DNA of 56,552 nucleotides, taken from positions 1 to 56,552 of the forward strand of contig JAFSYI010000015.1 in the NCBI GenBank assembly GCA_017450065.1, read 5' to 3'. Within the stretch, counting starts at the first letter, position 1. Each line of letters opens with the position of its first letter. The notes beneath the pieces are model-generated. The model saw only the letters and a program-made list of their open reading frames with translations, was not told where the DNA came from and searched no databases. Position numbers and translations under genes: made by a program. Below are positions 41,130 through 49,575 of this stretch, one piece after another. Origin of the DNA: Lachnospiraceae bacterium (GTDB lineage: Bacteria; Bacillota; Clostridia; Lachnospirales; Lachnospiraceae).

Positions 41130-42650
41130 ATGAAACTCTCATTCATGCGAAACAACAATACGGATACCCCCTCACCGGAAGTTATTAAGACAGACAGAGC
41201 GTCCGACATCACCGCCTATATCCTCGTGATCATCTGCGGTGCGATTTTTATTTCGCTTACCTTCAATAACAACATCTGGCTGGACGAGGCCTTCACAGCC
41301 TCTCTTGTAAATACGGACATGGCCGGTGTTATCAAGCGTTCAATGGCCGATACCCTGCCTCCGCTGTATAACATACTGCTCAAGCTCAGCACCGATATCT
41401 TCGGGTACAGGATTCCCGTCATGAAGATAACGAGCGCCGTTCCCATGATACTGACCATGCTGCTCGGAGCCACCGTGGTACGCAGGCGTTTCGGGTATCT
41501 TACATCATATATTTTTATAATAGCCATAACCTTCATGCCCAATATGTTCTTCTACGGCGTGGAGATAAGGATGTACAGTCTGGGGTTCATGTTTGCTACC
41601 GCATCCGGGATCTGTGCATACGAAGTGGTATGTTCTCCGTCACGGAAGAACTGGTGCATCTTCACTGCCGTAAGCGTGCTTGCCGGGTATTCACATCATT
41701 TTGCCTTTGTAACTGTCGGGTTTGTGTATCTTTATCTTCTGTTATACTGTTTCTTCAACAGGATGGTCAGGTCCTTCATCAAATGTCTGGCGGCCACCTT
41801 CATACTCTATTTTCCCTGTATGCTGGTCACCCTCAAACAGTTAAAGAGCGTAAGCGGCTATTTCTCGATGCCCGAGGTTACATCTTCGGTATTTATCAAA
41901 TACTGCAGATATCCGTTTACAGTCGGCTTTACTCCGTTAAGCATACTTCTTCTCACTGTAACCTTCTTCCTTTTTTTAAGGCGTCTGTTCAGGAGCCCCA
42001 AGAATACGGAAGATATGTTTTCGCTATACTGCTTCCTTATATATTATGGCGTTCTTCTTTTCGGAACCATAATAAGCAGGATCATGACTGCCAATATCTT
42101 TGTTGACCGCTATCTCTTTTTCGCACTCGGTCTGATATGGCTTTTCTTTGCAATAGAGACAGGAAAGCTGACAGAGGCATCGAAGGAAGCAGAAGCCGGC
42201 GGCCGCTTCAACGGGGTATTGACCTTCCTTATCATATTGCTTGAACTGTCGGTGGGCGTTGTCACGTATACAAATGCACTGAAGAGCGAATACGCGCCCG
42301 GAGCAGATGAGGTTATAGCCTTTCTTGGGGAAAACGTCAGCAATGGGGATTCCCTGTATACTCTTGAAGAATACGAGGAGCTGGCTTACTGCCTGACCTT
42401 CTACGACGACCGCCTTACCAACTACGAATCCCTTGAAAACGCGATACATGCTGCCGGCAGCGGTACTGTGTGGGTTGCTGTTATGCACGGATATGAAACG
42501 GCGGATAAGAACCGGCTGCCTGACGGCAACGAAGGTTACGAGGCATATATAGATGAGATAGAGAATAAGGGCTACAGCCTGGAAAGCATGGGACAGTTCA
42601 GCTTCGACAGGTATATGTTCAGGCTGTACAGGTTAACCGGATCAAAGTGA
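41130..42650 (+). CDS. GT39-like polytopic membrane glycosyltransferase
   Basis: A 506-residue membrane protein with about ten or more helices. The N-terminal loop NNNIWLDEAFTASLVNTDMA contains the D-E of the first outer loop of GT-C enzymes (PMT/ArnT-like), with PPLYNILLKLSTDIFG following, as in GT39. FMPNMFFYGVEIRMYSLGFMF is another family landmark (E-x-R-Y-like). It should use a polyprenyl-phosphate sugar to glycosylate a protein or surface polymer outside the membrane. The start at 41130 is supported by AAAAGGA 8 nt upstream; an ATG at 41058 lacks one. Confidence 0.8.
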   Translation: MKLSFMRNNNTDTPSPEVIKTDRASDITAYILVIICGAIFISLTFNNNIWLDEAFTASLVNTDMAGVIKRSMADTLPPLYNILLKLSTDIFGYRIPVMKITSAVPMILTMLLGATVVRRRFGYLTSYIFIIAITFMPNMFFYGVEIRMYSLGFMFATASGICAYEVVCSPSRKNWCIFTAVSVLAGYSHHFAFVTVGFVYLYLLLYCFFNRMVRSFIKCLAATFILYFPCMLVTLKQLKSVSGYFSMPEVTSSVFIKYCRYPFTVGFTPLSILLLTVTFFLFLRRLFRSPKNTEDMFSLYCFLIYYGVLLFGTIISRIMTANIFVDRYLFFALGLIWLFFAIETGKLTEASKEAEAGGRFNGVLTFLIILLELSVGVVTYTNALKSEYAPGADEVIAFLGENVSNGDSLYTLEEYEELAYCLTFYDDRLTNYESLENAIHAAGSGTVWVAVMHGYETADKNRLPDGNEGYEAYIDEIENKGYSLESMGQFSFDRYMFRLYRLTGSK

Positions 42651-42770
42651 CTTACCGCTGTGTTCCGCAAAACACCCGGGGAATCGGGATCGGTACATGC
42701 TTCCGTTACTCTGACCAATTTCAGCCGGTGACTTTTGTGCATATTTTTATGGATATTTTTTATTTTGGTC

Positions 42771-42800
42771 TGTCACATACACATCTCAATATGATATAAT
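42771..42800 (+). promoter_or_regulatory. Candidate promoter of yjfB
   Basis: TGTCAC (42771-42776) and a perfect TATAAT (42795-42800) with an 18-bp spacer, 71 bp before the yjfB start. No flagellar-sigma site was convincing. Confidence 0.5.
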
Positions 42801-42871
42801 ATTATCAGCTATAGGCATCATGATAAATTATATCGTGTTAAGTTTCCGAAGCAACAAATGGAGGTGAAGCT

Positions 42872-43066
42872 ATGGAGATTACACCAATGATAGATATTCC
42901 GTCATTATCGATGGCAATGTCACAGAACAAGGTTATGAGTGATGTAGGGGTTGCAATGCTTGATATGTCGCTTGATAACTTCTCGGAAGCAGGGGATACA
43001 ATGGCCAAACTGATGGAGCAGTCCGTAAATCCTGCTGTCGGTGGAAACATTGATGTTTCCGTATGA
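42872..43066 (+). CDS. yjfB: YjfB family small protein (putative motility protein)
   Basis: A 64-residue protein matching the YjfB pattern: DIPSLSMAMSQNKVMSDVGV, AMLDMSLDNFSEAGDTMAKL, MEQSVNPAVGGNIDVSV. In Bacillus and clostridia such genes are SigD-controlled and linked to motility, but the biochemical role is unknown. A strong TGGAGG site lies 8 nt before the start. It is monocistronic and convergent with the CPBP protease gene, with only 10 bp between the stops. Confidence 0.85.
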   Translation: MEITPMIDIPSLSMAMSQNKVMSDVGVAMLDMSLDNFSEAGDTMAKLMEQSVNPAVGGNIDVSV

Positions 43067-43076
43067 TCAGGGATGA

Positions 43077-44237
43077 CTACATGGAAAACATTGAGAGAAT
43101 CCTGTCCAGGAAGAATATGATGAATATGCACAGTGCGATTGCGATATAGCCCGAAGGGGTGAGCAGTCGCACTTTTCCGTTTGTGTTATTTTCACCGGTT
43201 CCGTTATTTCCGTTGCCGTAGCTGTCTCCGGTGCTTTCTGTGTCTTCACCGATCCCGTTATTTTCGTTGCCGCAGCCGTCTCCGGTGCTTTCTGTGTCTT
43301 TACCGGCTCCGTTATATCTGTTGTCGTCGCTGTTGTCAATGTCCCCGGTATACCGGGTATCTTCTCCGGCATTGCCGGACTTATTCCTGTAGAATATGGA
43401 AACAAATTCCTCCCATCTTCCCTCATGCCTGCATATAGCTATAAATACTCCGAATGCAAGCGCCGATGAGATCAGCGATGCGACCAGCAGGAAGCCTGTC
43501 ATTGCGAGCTTCTGATCGGTCGTCACATCCTCATTTATAAGCTCGAACATATTCTTTCCCATCTCACTGTATACCTTTTCCATTACCAGTAAGAGGATCA
43601 CATTCCACGTATTTATTACCGCATGAGCTGTTATCGATGCCCATATGCTTCCGGTCCCTTCCACCAGCATGCAGAAGACTACTCCGAGTACCAGCGCATA
43701 TGACATCTGATTAAGGTTAAGATGCATAAGCCCGAAATATACAGAGCTAAGTACAGCACCCGCAAGCACGGCGCCGGAACGTCTGAAGCCTCCGAATATT
43801 ATTCCCCTGAAAGCAAATTCTTCACAGAAGGGGCCGAATATCCCTACCATAAATACAGTCAGTGCGGCCGGCATACCCACGAATGCCGCAGACATTTCAA
43901 CAGCGGTATTGGTGGTAAACAGCTGCGAAACAACATTGATAAGGCTTATGAGCGGCATTGTAAGAAATGTGAACAGGATGACCATAAACACGGTTCCCGT
44001 CTTAAGCCGTCTGAACCTCAGCCACTCAAACACATTATCATTACCGGAAATTATGAAAATAAAAGAAGGAACCAGCAGCAGCAGCTGTGTCATCAGCAGC
44101 GCCATAAAGGTCCCTATCTCTACCCCACCCATGGCAAGTACCGAAATGGCGACCGATGCCATGAAGTGCACAATTATCAAACATAAGAAAAAACCGTTAA
44201 CTCTTTTATTATAATAAAGTCTCTGAAGCTGTTCCAT
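43077..44237 (-). CDS. CPBP family intramembrane metalloprotease
   Basis: A 386-residue protein with about eight membrane helices. The CPBP/Abi motifs are present: FCEEFAFRGIIFGGFRR (E-E-x3-R, about residues 137-153), YFGLMHLNLNQMSYA (His) and ITAHAVINTWN (His-x3-Asn). Family members cleave prenylated or membrane substrates or act in bacteriocin immunity. An unusual Gly/Asn/Thr/Glu-rich outer segment with two 54-bp repeats (DTESTGD..GN.NNG, 43201-43308) comes before the last helix. Confidence 0.88.
   Translation of the reverse strand: MEQLQRLYYNKRVNGFFLCLIIVHFMASVAISVLAMGGVEIGTFMALLMTQLLLLVPSFIFIISGNDNVFEWLRFRRLKTGTVFMVILFTFLTMPLISLINVVSQLFTTNTAVEMSAAFVGMPAALTVFMVGIFGPFCEEFAFRGIIFGGFRRSGAVLAGAVLSSVYFGLMHLNLNQMSYALVLGVVFCMLVEGTGSIWASITAHAVINTWNVILLLVMEKVYSEMGKNMFELINEDVTTDQKLAMTGFLLVASLISSALAFGVFIAICRHEGRWEEFVSIFYRNKSGNAGEDTRYTGDIDNSDDNRYNGAGKDTESTGDGCGNENNGIGEDTESTGDSYGNGNNGTGENNTNGKVRLLTPSGYIAIALCIFIIFFLDRILSMFSM
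43201..43308 (-). repeat. 54-bp coding repeat in the CPBP protease gene
   Basis: Two units of 54 bp (43201-43254 and 43255-43308) encode 18-residue Asp/Thr/Gly/Asn-rich blocks, with a third partial copy beyond 43309. Because the unit is a multiple of three, copy-number change would keep the reading frame. Confidence 0.85.
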
Positions 44238-44253
44238 TCAGAATTCTTTCCTT

Positions 44254-44487
44254 TTATGCATTAACCATAAAATTAACAAGCTTATCGATATCCTCGGGCT
44301 CGTAAGCTACTATCTCAAGCTCATCTATGGTTCCGTCAGAAAAAATGTTTGCAAGTGATACATACTGTGAAAGCTTGCTCTTGAGGTTCAGGCGGTCGCC
44401 CTCTCCCGTAACCAGCTCTACCTTACCCTTGCAGGAATCCACTACGCCGAAAAACTTCTCAATGTCATTAATCTTTGTTACCTTCAT
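44254..44487 (-). CDS. Conserved small protein of unknown function
   Basis: A 77-residue soluble protein (KINDIEKFFGVVDSCKGKVE, LVTGEGDRLNLKSKLSQYVS, LANIFSDGTIDELEIVAYEP). It resembles short hypothetical proteins annotated in Lachnospiraceae; no domain is claimed. AAAGGAG precedes the start by 8 nt. It lies between ridA and the CPBP protease gene, same strand. Confidence 0.7.
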   Translation of the reverse strand: MKVTKINDIEKFFGVVDSCKGKVELVTGEGDRLNLKSKLSQYVSLANIFSDGTIDELEIVAYEPEDIDKLVNFMVNA

Positions 44488-44521
44488 ATCTTAACTCCTT
44501 TCTGTTACCGATCATATGCCT

Positions 44522-44902
44522 TCAGGCCAGGGCTATTGCTTCCATCTCCATAAGGACATCCTTCGGAAGCCTTGCAACCTCTACACAGCTCCTTGCGGGA
44601 TAACTGCCTTCTTCGAAGAATTCCGCATATATCGCATTGATCTTTGCAAAATCATTCATATCCTTTATGAAAACAGTAGTCTTTATAACCTTGTCCATAC
44701 TGCTTCCGGATGCTTCAAGCAATGATCTTACATTTGTAAGAACCTGCCTTGCCTGAGCCTCAACACCCTCAACGATCTCTCCGGTCTGAGGTACTACAGG
44801 TATCATACCCGAAGTATAAATGATATCTCCGGCTTTAACTGCCTGTGAATAAGGTCCGATCGCTGCCGGTGCCTTATCTGTGCTTATGATCTTTTTTTCC
44901 AT
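44522..44902 (-). CDS. ridA: RidA family enamine/imine deaminase
   Basis: A 126-residue protein of the YjgF/YER057c/UK114 family, which hydrolyses reactive 2-aminoacrylate and related imines. Motifs are [60 protein letters not shown] and [20 protein letters not shown], including the active-site Arg. The start at 44902 is used; the in-frame GTG at 44911 is within AGGTG, its ribosome site. Confidence 0.95.
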   Translation of the reverse strand: MEKKIISTDKAPAAIGPYSQAVKAGDIIYTSGMIPVVPQTGEIVEGVEAQARQVLTNVRSLLEASGSSMDKVIKTTVFIKDMNDFAKINAIYAEFFEEGSYPARSCVEVARLPKDVLMEMEAIALA

Positions 44903-44976
44903 GATTTTCACCTGTTTTTCGGTTATTCTTATGCATTAGGTTATTTTATAACACTTTTTTATCGCTTTGTAAATAG

Positions 44977-45843
44977 TTAATTTATTTTCCTTATGACGGT
45001 GTCGGTTATCTCTATGCGCCGTTCCTTATACAATCTGCCCACCGCTCGCTTGAATTCGTTCTTGCTCATGCCGAATTCGCGTCTTATGGTTTCGGGCGAT
45101 GCCTTGTCGTTAAACGGAAGCACACCGTCGAAGGCTTCTATTACTTTCATTACCCTTTCGGCGTCTTCATCCATCTGCATGTAAGCCTTTTTCCTGATAC
45201 TTAGCGTAAGCTTTCCGTCATCCTCAACCCTGGATATCCTTGCCTTAACCTTCTGCCCCACCTTAAGCTCACCGTATAATTCCTTCTTCGGGATAAGCGC
45301 CGAATACTCGTCATCCACGGCCACAAAGGCTCCGAAGTTATCGCTTATAAGATAGACACGCCCTTCCACTTCGTCATCCTTCTTATAATTATGATCGGTA
45401 TTCAGATAATCATAGACATTCATTGTAAGGCAGAGCCTTGAACTCTTGTCAATATACAGCGCCGCAAGGCACTCGTCTCCCGGGCGGAGCCTGCATGTCT
45501 GCTGTTTGAACGGGAGCAGCAGATCCTTCTCAAGTCCCCAGTCGACAAAGGCACCTATCTTCGATACCTCCCTGACCTTAAGCACTGCCGCTTCCCCAAG
45601 CCTGATAAGCGGTCTGTTGACCGTTGCTATGGGCCTGTCCTTACTGTCCTTATATATAAATACCTCTATCTCGCTTCCTACGTGCGTACCGGGCGGCACC
45701 TGTTTTATTGGAAGAAGGATACGCTCATCTGAGCTCCTTCCCGCTGCCCCGGCTGCCGGAAGCTCTGTGGTATCTGCAAGATATGCGCCGTGATCGGCCA
45801 TTTTTACGACTGTAAGCCGTTGTGTTTCTCCTAATTTAAACAT
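44977..45843 (-). CDS. cvfB: CvfB family S1-domain RNA-binding protein
   Basis: A 288-residue protein with repeated S1-like OB folds and a C-terminal winged helix. It has KLGETQRLTVVKMADHGAYL at the start, LKVREVSKIGAFVDWGLEKD and LLLPFKQQ in the second S1-like fold, GRVYLISDNFGAFVAVDDEY in the third, and SPETIRREFGMSKNEFKRAV with GRLYKERRIEIT in the winged helix. CvfB/YitL members bind RNA and affect virulence gene expression in staphylococci. It is the last of a leftward run with ridA some 65 bp downstream. Confidence 0.92.
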   Translation of the reverse strand: MFKLGETQRLTVVKMADHGAYLADTTELPAAGAAGRSSDERILLPIKQVPPGTHVGSEIEVFIYKDSKDRPIATVNRPLIRLGEAAVLKVREVSKIGAFVDWGLEKDLLLPFKQQTCRLRPGDECLAALYIDKSSRLCLTMNVYDYLNTDHNYKKDDEVEGRVYLISDNFGAFVAVDDEYSALIPKKELYGELKVGQKVKARISRVEDDGKLTLSIRKKAYMQMDEDAERVMKVIEAFDGVLPFNDKASPETIRREFGMSKNEFKRAVGRLYKERRIEITDTVIRKIN

Positions 45844-45912
45844 ATATTCCGTTCTTATCCGGATTTATATCCGGTACATCTTTCATCGTTACAGCCTCAA
45901 ATGACAGTCCCG

Positions 45913-47100
45913 TTATCTTTCTGTTTCCGCATTGTACTTATTTACCAGATTGTGGATCCTCTCAAACGGATTGAGCAGATCCGATATCGAAGTATCGTGG
46001 TTCAGCGTATCAATGATGTATGCAATGTACTTACTCATATCGCAGCTTATGTAGTAAGGCTTCTCAAGCAGCTCCGGCATCTGATATACAAGATTGGTGG
46101 TAAGTACCTTGTCGATGATGCCCTGACTGTACGCCTCGTCAAATTCCTCAAGGCCCTTGGTGAACAGACCGAAGGTCGCGGCTATGAATATCCTGTTTGC
46201 CTTGCGCTTCTTAAGCTGTCTTGCAACGTCAAGAACGCTCTCTCCCGAGGAGATCATATCGTCGACAACCAGTACATCCTTTCCTTCCACCGAGGAACCC
46301 AGAAATTCATGGCTGACAATGGGATTACGTCCGTCCACTATCCTCGTATAGTCGCGCCTCTTATAGAACATTCCCATATCAAGTCCCAGCATATTGGAAA
46401 GATAGATGGCACGCTCCATACCGCCCTCATCGGGACTGATCATCATCATGTGTTCCGAATCTATCTTAAGATCCTTTACGGTTCCGAGAAGTCCCTTAAC
46501 GAACTGGTATGCCGGGCGCACGGTCTCGAAGCCTGACAGAGGTATGGCATTCTGTACCCTCGGATCGTGAGCGTCGAAGGTTATGATATTGTCAACGCCC
46601 ATCCTTACCATTTCCTGAAGAGCCAGAGCGCAGTCAAGGGATTCCCTTGCGCTTCTCTTATGCTGGCGGCTCTCATAAAGGAACGGCATGATCACCGTGA
46701 TCCTTCTTGCCTTGCCGCCCACAGCCGCTATTATCCTCTTAAGATCCTGATAATGGTCATCGGGCGACATATGATTCTCCTGGCCGCAGAGCTTATAGGT
46801 CAGGCTGTAATTGGTTATATCGACCAGTATATACAGGTCTGTTCCGCGGACCGATTCATTTATCACGCCCTTGGCTTCTCCGGTCCCGAAGCGGTTGATC
46901 TGTGCATCTAAAATATATGAGTCCCTCTGGTATCCCGCAAACGGAAGGGAATCCTTATGCTCGTTCTCCCTCTCCGTTCTCCACTTTACCAGATACTTGT
47001 CGATCTTATGTCCAAGATCGATACATCCCTCAAGCGGTATCATCCTGAGAGATCCTACTGGTATTGATTCAAGGTTTCTTTTTTCTTCTCGGTTAGGCAT
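45913..47100 (-). CDS. prs: Ribose-phosphate pyrophosphokinase
   Basis: A 395-residue PRPP synthetase, longer than the usual 310-320 because of an N-terminal extension of about 60 residues and internal inserts. It has FLYESRQHKRSARESLDCAL (the RQ/KRxxRE region), NIITFDAHDPRVQNAIPLSG, ISPDEGGMERAIYLSN, and the PRPP loop VLVVDDMISSGESVLDVARQ. It makes PRPP for nucleotide synthesis. It starts 6 bp after dnaC; the dnaC stop lies in its ribosome site (GTGAGGA), so the two are coupled. The class matches a divergent Lachnospiraceae-type Prs. Confidence 0.93.
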   Translation of the reverse strand: MPNREEKRNLESIPVGSLRMIPLEGCIDLGHKIDKYLVKWRTERENEHKDSLPFAGYQRDSYILDAQINRFGTGEAKGVINESVRGTDLYILVDITNYSLTYKLCGQENHMSPDDHYQDLKRIIAAVGGKARRITVIMPFLYESRQHKRSARESLDCALALQEMVRMGVDNIITFDAHDPRVQNAIPLSGFETVRPAYQFVKGLLGTVKDLKIDSEHMMMISPDEGGMERAIYLSNMLGLDMGMFYKRRDYTRIVDGRNPIVSHEFLGSSVEGKDVLVVDDMISSGESVLDVARQLKKRKANRIFIAATFGLFTKGLEEFDEAYSQGIIDKVLTTNLVYQMPELLEKPYYISCDMSKYIAYIIDTLNHDTSISDLLNPFERIHNLVNKYNAETER

Positions 47101-47106
47101 ATGTCC

Positions 47107-48081
47107 TCACTTTCTGCTGGAAGCTCTCTTAATCTTGATCCTCAGATCCTTAATACCTGGTTTGATCATCCTGTATTTACCATATATCCTTGAGAAGGTC
47201 CTCTCCGAATAACGTTCGGATATCTCCTCGATGGACAGGTTTGTCGATATTATGGTTGCCTTATTCCGGTTGTCGCGCTCATTGATGATAAGGAAGAGCT
47301 GGCTTAAAACAAATGAGTTCGGCATTTCCGTTCCCAGATCGTCGATTATCAGCAGATCGCAGTCAAAGATATCCTCATGGACACGGCCGATATCCTCGCT
47401 GACTTCTCCCGACCTGAACGCATACTTTGCAAGTGTATCAAACAGCTGGAAGGCTGTAAAGTATATAACGGAATACCCCTGTTTGAGCAGCTCGTTGGCA
47501 ATGCAGTTGGTAAGAAAGGTCTTTCCCACTCCCACATCTCCGTAGAACAGCAGGTTCTCATATCCTTTGCCAAAATCACGCACATACGCTCTGCAGCTGT
47601 CTATTATCCTCTCCATGCCCGGAAGCTCGGTATCATCATAGTAATCATATGTAAGCGTGTCAAAATTCTCTCTTTCAAGAACCTTGTCGATATTGGACTG
47701 GGCATAAAGATGACGGATGATCGCCTGCTTAAGGCAGCTGCATCTCTTCCCGTCAATATATCCGGTATCCTTACACTCGGAACAGCTGTATACGGGTTCA
47801 AGATAATCCTCCCTGTATCCCGCATCAAGCAGCAGCTGTCTCTTCCTTGCGGTTATCTCTTTAAGCCTGTCTCTTAACGCACTTAAGGCACCTGTATCTC
47901 CGTCGATCAGCCTCTTCCCCAGTTCCAGGGATATGGCCGGTATCGAAGAATCGAGTGCCTCATATTCCGGTATATTCTTATACACCTCGTTCTTTCTTTC
48001 CGTTACGAGGTGTCTTGCTCTATTCTGTTTTTCTTCATAGGTACGCATTATTTCATCGTACTGGGCATTGGAAATAGACAT
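47107..48081 (-). CDS. dnaC: Helicase-loader ATPase, DnaC/DnaI-like
   Basis: A 324-residue AAA+ protein that loads replicative helicase. It has an N-terminal helical domain, a zinc motif CSECKDTGYIDGKRCSC (about residues 96-112), Walker A GDVGVGKTFLTNCIANELLK (about 180), Walker B LLIIDDLGTE and sensor I IISTNLSIEEISERYSERTFSR. The zinc region is as in DnaI of Bacillus. The dnaD gene lies upstream and prs downstream on the same strand, so this is a replication-initiation operon. Confidence 0.93.
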   Translation of the reverse strand: MSISNAQYDEIMRTYEEKQNRARHLVTERKNEVYKNIPEYEALDSSIPAISLELGKRLIDGDTGALSALRDRLKEITARKRQLLLDAGYREDYLEPVYSCSECKDTGYIDGKRCSCLKQAIIRHLYAQSNIDKVLERENFDTLTYDYYDDTELPGMERIIDSCRAYVRDFGKGYENLLFYGDVGVGKTFLTNCIANELLKQGYSVIYFTAFQLFDTLAKYAFRSGEVSEDIGRVHEDIFDCDLLIIDDLGTEMPNSFVLSQLFLIINERDNRNKATIISTNLSIEEISERYSERTFSRIYGKYRMIKPGIKDLRIKIKRASSRK

Positions 48082-48128
48082 ACATCGCCGCTCCTACCAT
48101 GAATACCTTCCGCCCCGATTATACACTA

Positions 48129-49286
48129 CTATCCCTGATTTCTCAATGCATCTTTTTCCAGTTCCGCATAGTCATACTTCCTCTGCGTAAAACCGTTGAA
48201 GCCTCCCTGCTTTTTAACGCTTGTCTTTACAGGATGCTTTTCCGTCTCCCTGGCATGCTTTGCGTCAAGAAGTTCAACATCCTTAAGTTCATATGCTCCC
48301 GCGTTTTTCCAGCTGAGAAGAATGCTGTCGGCATACTCAAAGCTCGCACTGTGTATCGTCATTATCGTCTTTTCGCAGGCCTTTCGGATAAGCCCGATCG
48401 TGAATCCGTATATCCTCTGCCACTTGAAAACATAAGAGATCTCCGGCTCGATCGGATTCCTTCCGGTTATCCCGAAAGCCCTTAACACCTCATATACCTC
48501 AGGAGGAACATTTCCTGTCCTGAGCTTCGCCTGCTCTACTGTTTCGATTCCTGTTTCCGCCCAGTTCTTTGCTACCGACTCGATATATTTGATGTTTTTC
48601 TTCTTATTATTTGCACAGTATTCGATCAGATATTCTATAAGCTCGGTCTTAAACCCGTAGGATTCATACATAAACAGGAAGGTTGATATCTCATCCTGCC
48701 TTAATGTCTTTCCCAGATATTCCTCGGCCACAAACAGAAGCTCGCCCACACCGGGTTCAGCCTTAAACCGTATCAGCTCCTCAGGCGTATACTGTCTCTT
48801 ATTGGAAAAATCAACCACCTGGATATTTCCTCCGATCCCGGATCCGTTTCCCGTCATATCCTCTTCTGCCGGATCGTTTTCCACGGCTCCTGACATATGA
48901 GCGGAACCGTTTCTGCCTTGATCCGCATCTGCCGGAATACCGTCATCAGCCGTTTCACGGATCAGCCCGGCATAAACGCTTCCGTCCGTCTCCCTTATAT
49001 CCATCAGCCGGATACCGGTAATACCACCGTACGAATTAAAGCTCAGCGAAACCACCCGCTTCGAATCCCAGTACTTAAGCGCACGCATTACATCCTTCTC
49101 GGTATAATTAAAACGGTCGGCCATATCATCAACACTGATCATAAGGTCTGAATTAATACACCTGAGCAAATATAAATATATTTTTATCTGAGCATCATTG
49201 GCTTCACACATATAACGATCGATGAAGCTGTTGCTCACTATCGTCACGTCTGAAGAATAATCCCTGCACAGAGTAATTCTGCCCAT
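48129..49286 (-). CDS. dnaD: DnaD-domain replication initiation protein
   Basis: A 385-residue protein with an N-terminal winged helix (INSDLMISVDDMADRFNYTE, KDVMRALKYWDSKRVVSL) and two DnaD C-terminal domains, at about residues 190-250 (KYIESVAKNWAETGIETVEQ: the YxxxIxxxW signature) and about 270-345. An acidic variable linker separates the parts. DnaD/DnaB-type proteins remodel DNA at oriC and help DnaI load helicase. The start at 49286 (MGRITL) is chosen; a GTG at 49295 is possible. A perfect DnaA box lies 128 bp upstream. Confidence 0.9.
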   Translation of the reverse strand: MGRITLCRDYSSDVTIVSNSFIDRYMCEANDAQIKIYLYLLRCINSDLMISVDDMADRFNYTEKDVMRALKYWDSKRVVSLSFNSYGGITGIRLMDIRETDGSVYAGLIRETADDGIPADADQGRNGSAHMSGAVENDPAEEDMTGNGSGIGGNIQVVDFSNKRQYTPEELIRFKAEPGVGELLFVAEEYLGKTLRQDEISTFLFMYESYGFKTELIEYLIEYCANNKKKNIKYIESVAKNWAETGIETVEQAKLRTGNVPPEVYEVLRAFGITGRNPIEPEISYVFKWQRIYGFTIGLIRKACEKTIMTIHSASFEYADSILLSWKNAGAYELKDVELLDAKHARETEKHPVKTSVKKQGGFNGFTQRKYDYAELEKDALRNQG

Positions 49287-49413
49287 CAACCACACCTGCC
49301 ACTAATTATTCCCCTTACTAACTCCCTCAGTAATAGGGATTATAGCACAGAAAGATGCCCCATGGAACAAAATCTTATCATCCGAAAATCCGTTCAGCAA
49401 AGGGTCCCGGCGC

Positions 49414-49422
49414 TGTGGATAA
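49414..49422 (-). promoter_or_regulatory. Perfect DnaA box upstream of dnaD
   Basis: The minus strand reads TTATCCACA, the consensus DnaA box. Further TGTGGA words lie at 49558-49563 and 49571-49576. One box could give DnaA-linked control of the dnaD-dnaC-prs operon; a chance match is possible because murC's terminator accounts for one of the other words. Confidence 0.45.
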
Positions 49423-49519
49423 ATATTAAAAACCGTATGTATTTTATTATGGAAGCCCCGATGTCCCCCAAAACAGACCGACCATTCGATGGGCGGTAAC
49501 TTATTACGTAAACCTAAAA

Positions 49520-49564
49520 ATCCACAGCCGGATTAGGGATAATTCCCCTGCTCAGGCTGTGGAT
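49520..49564 (-). terminator. Intrinsic terminator after murC
   Basis: On the minus strand ATCCACAGCC (complement of 49555-49564) pairs with GGCTGTGGAT (complement of 49520-49529), with an inner GGGG/CCCT pairing, followed by TTTTA. It lies 12 bp beyond the murC stop. Confidence 0.75.
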
Positions 49565-49575
49565 ATTGTGGACAA

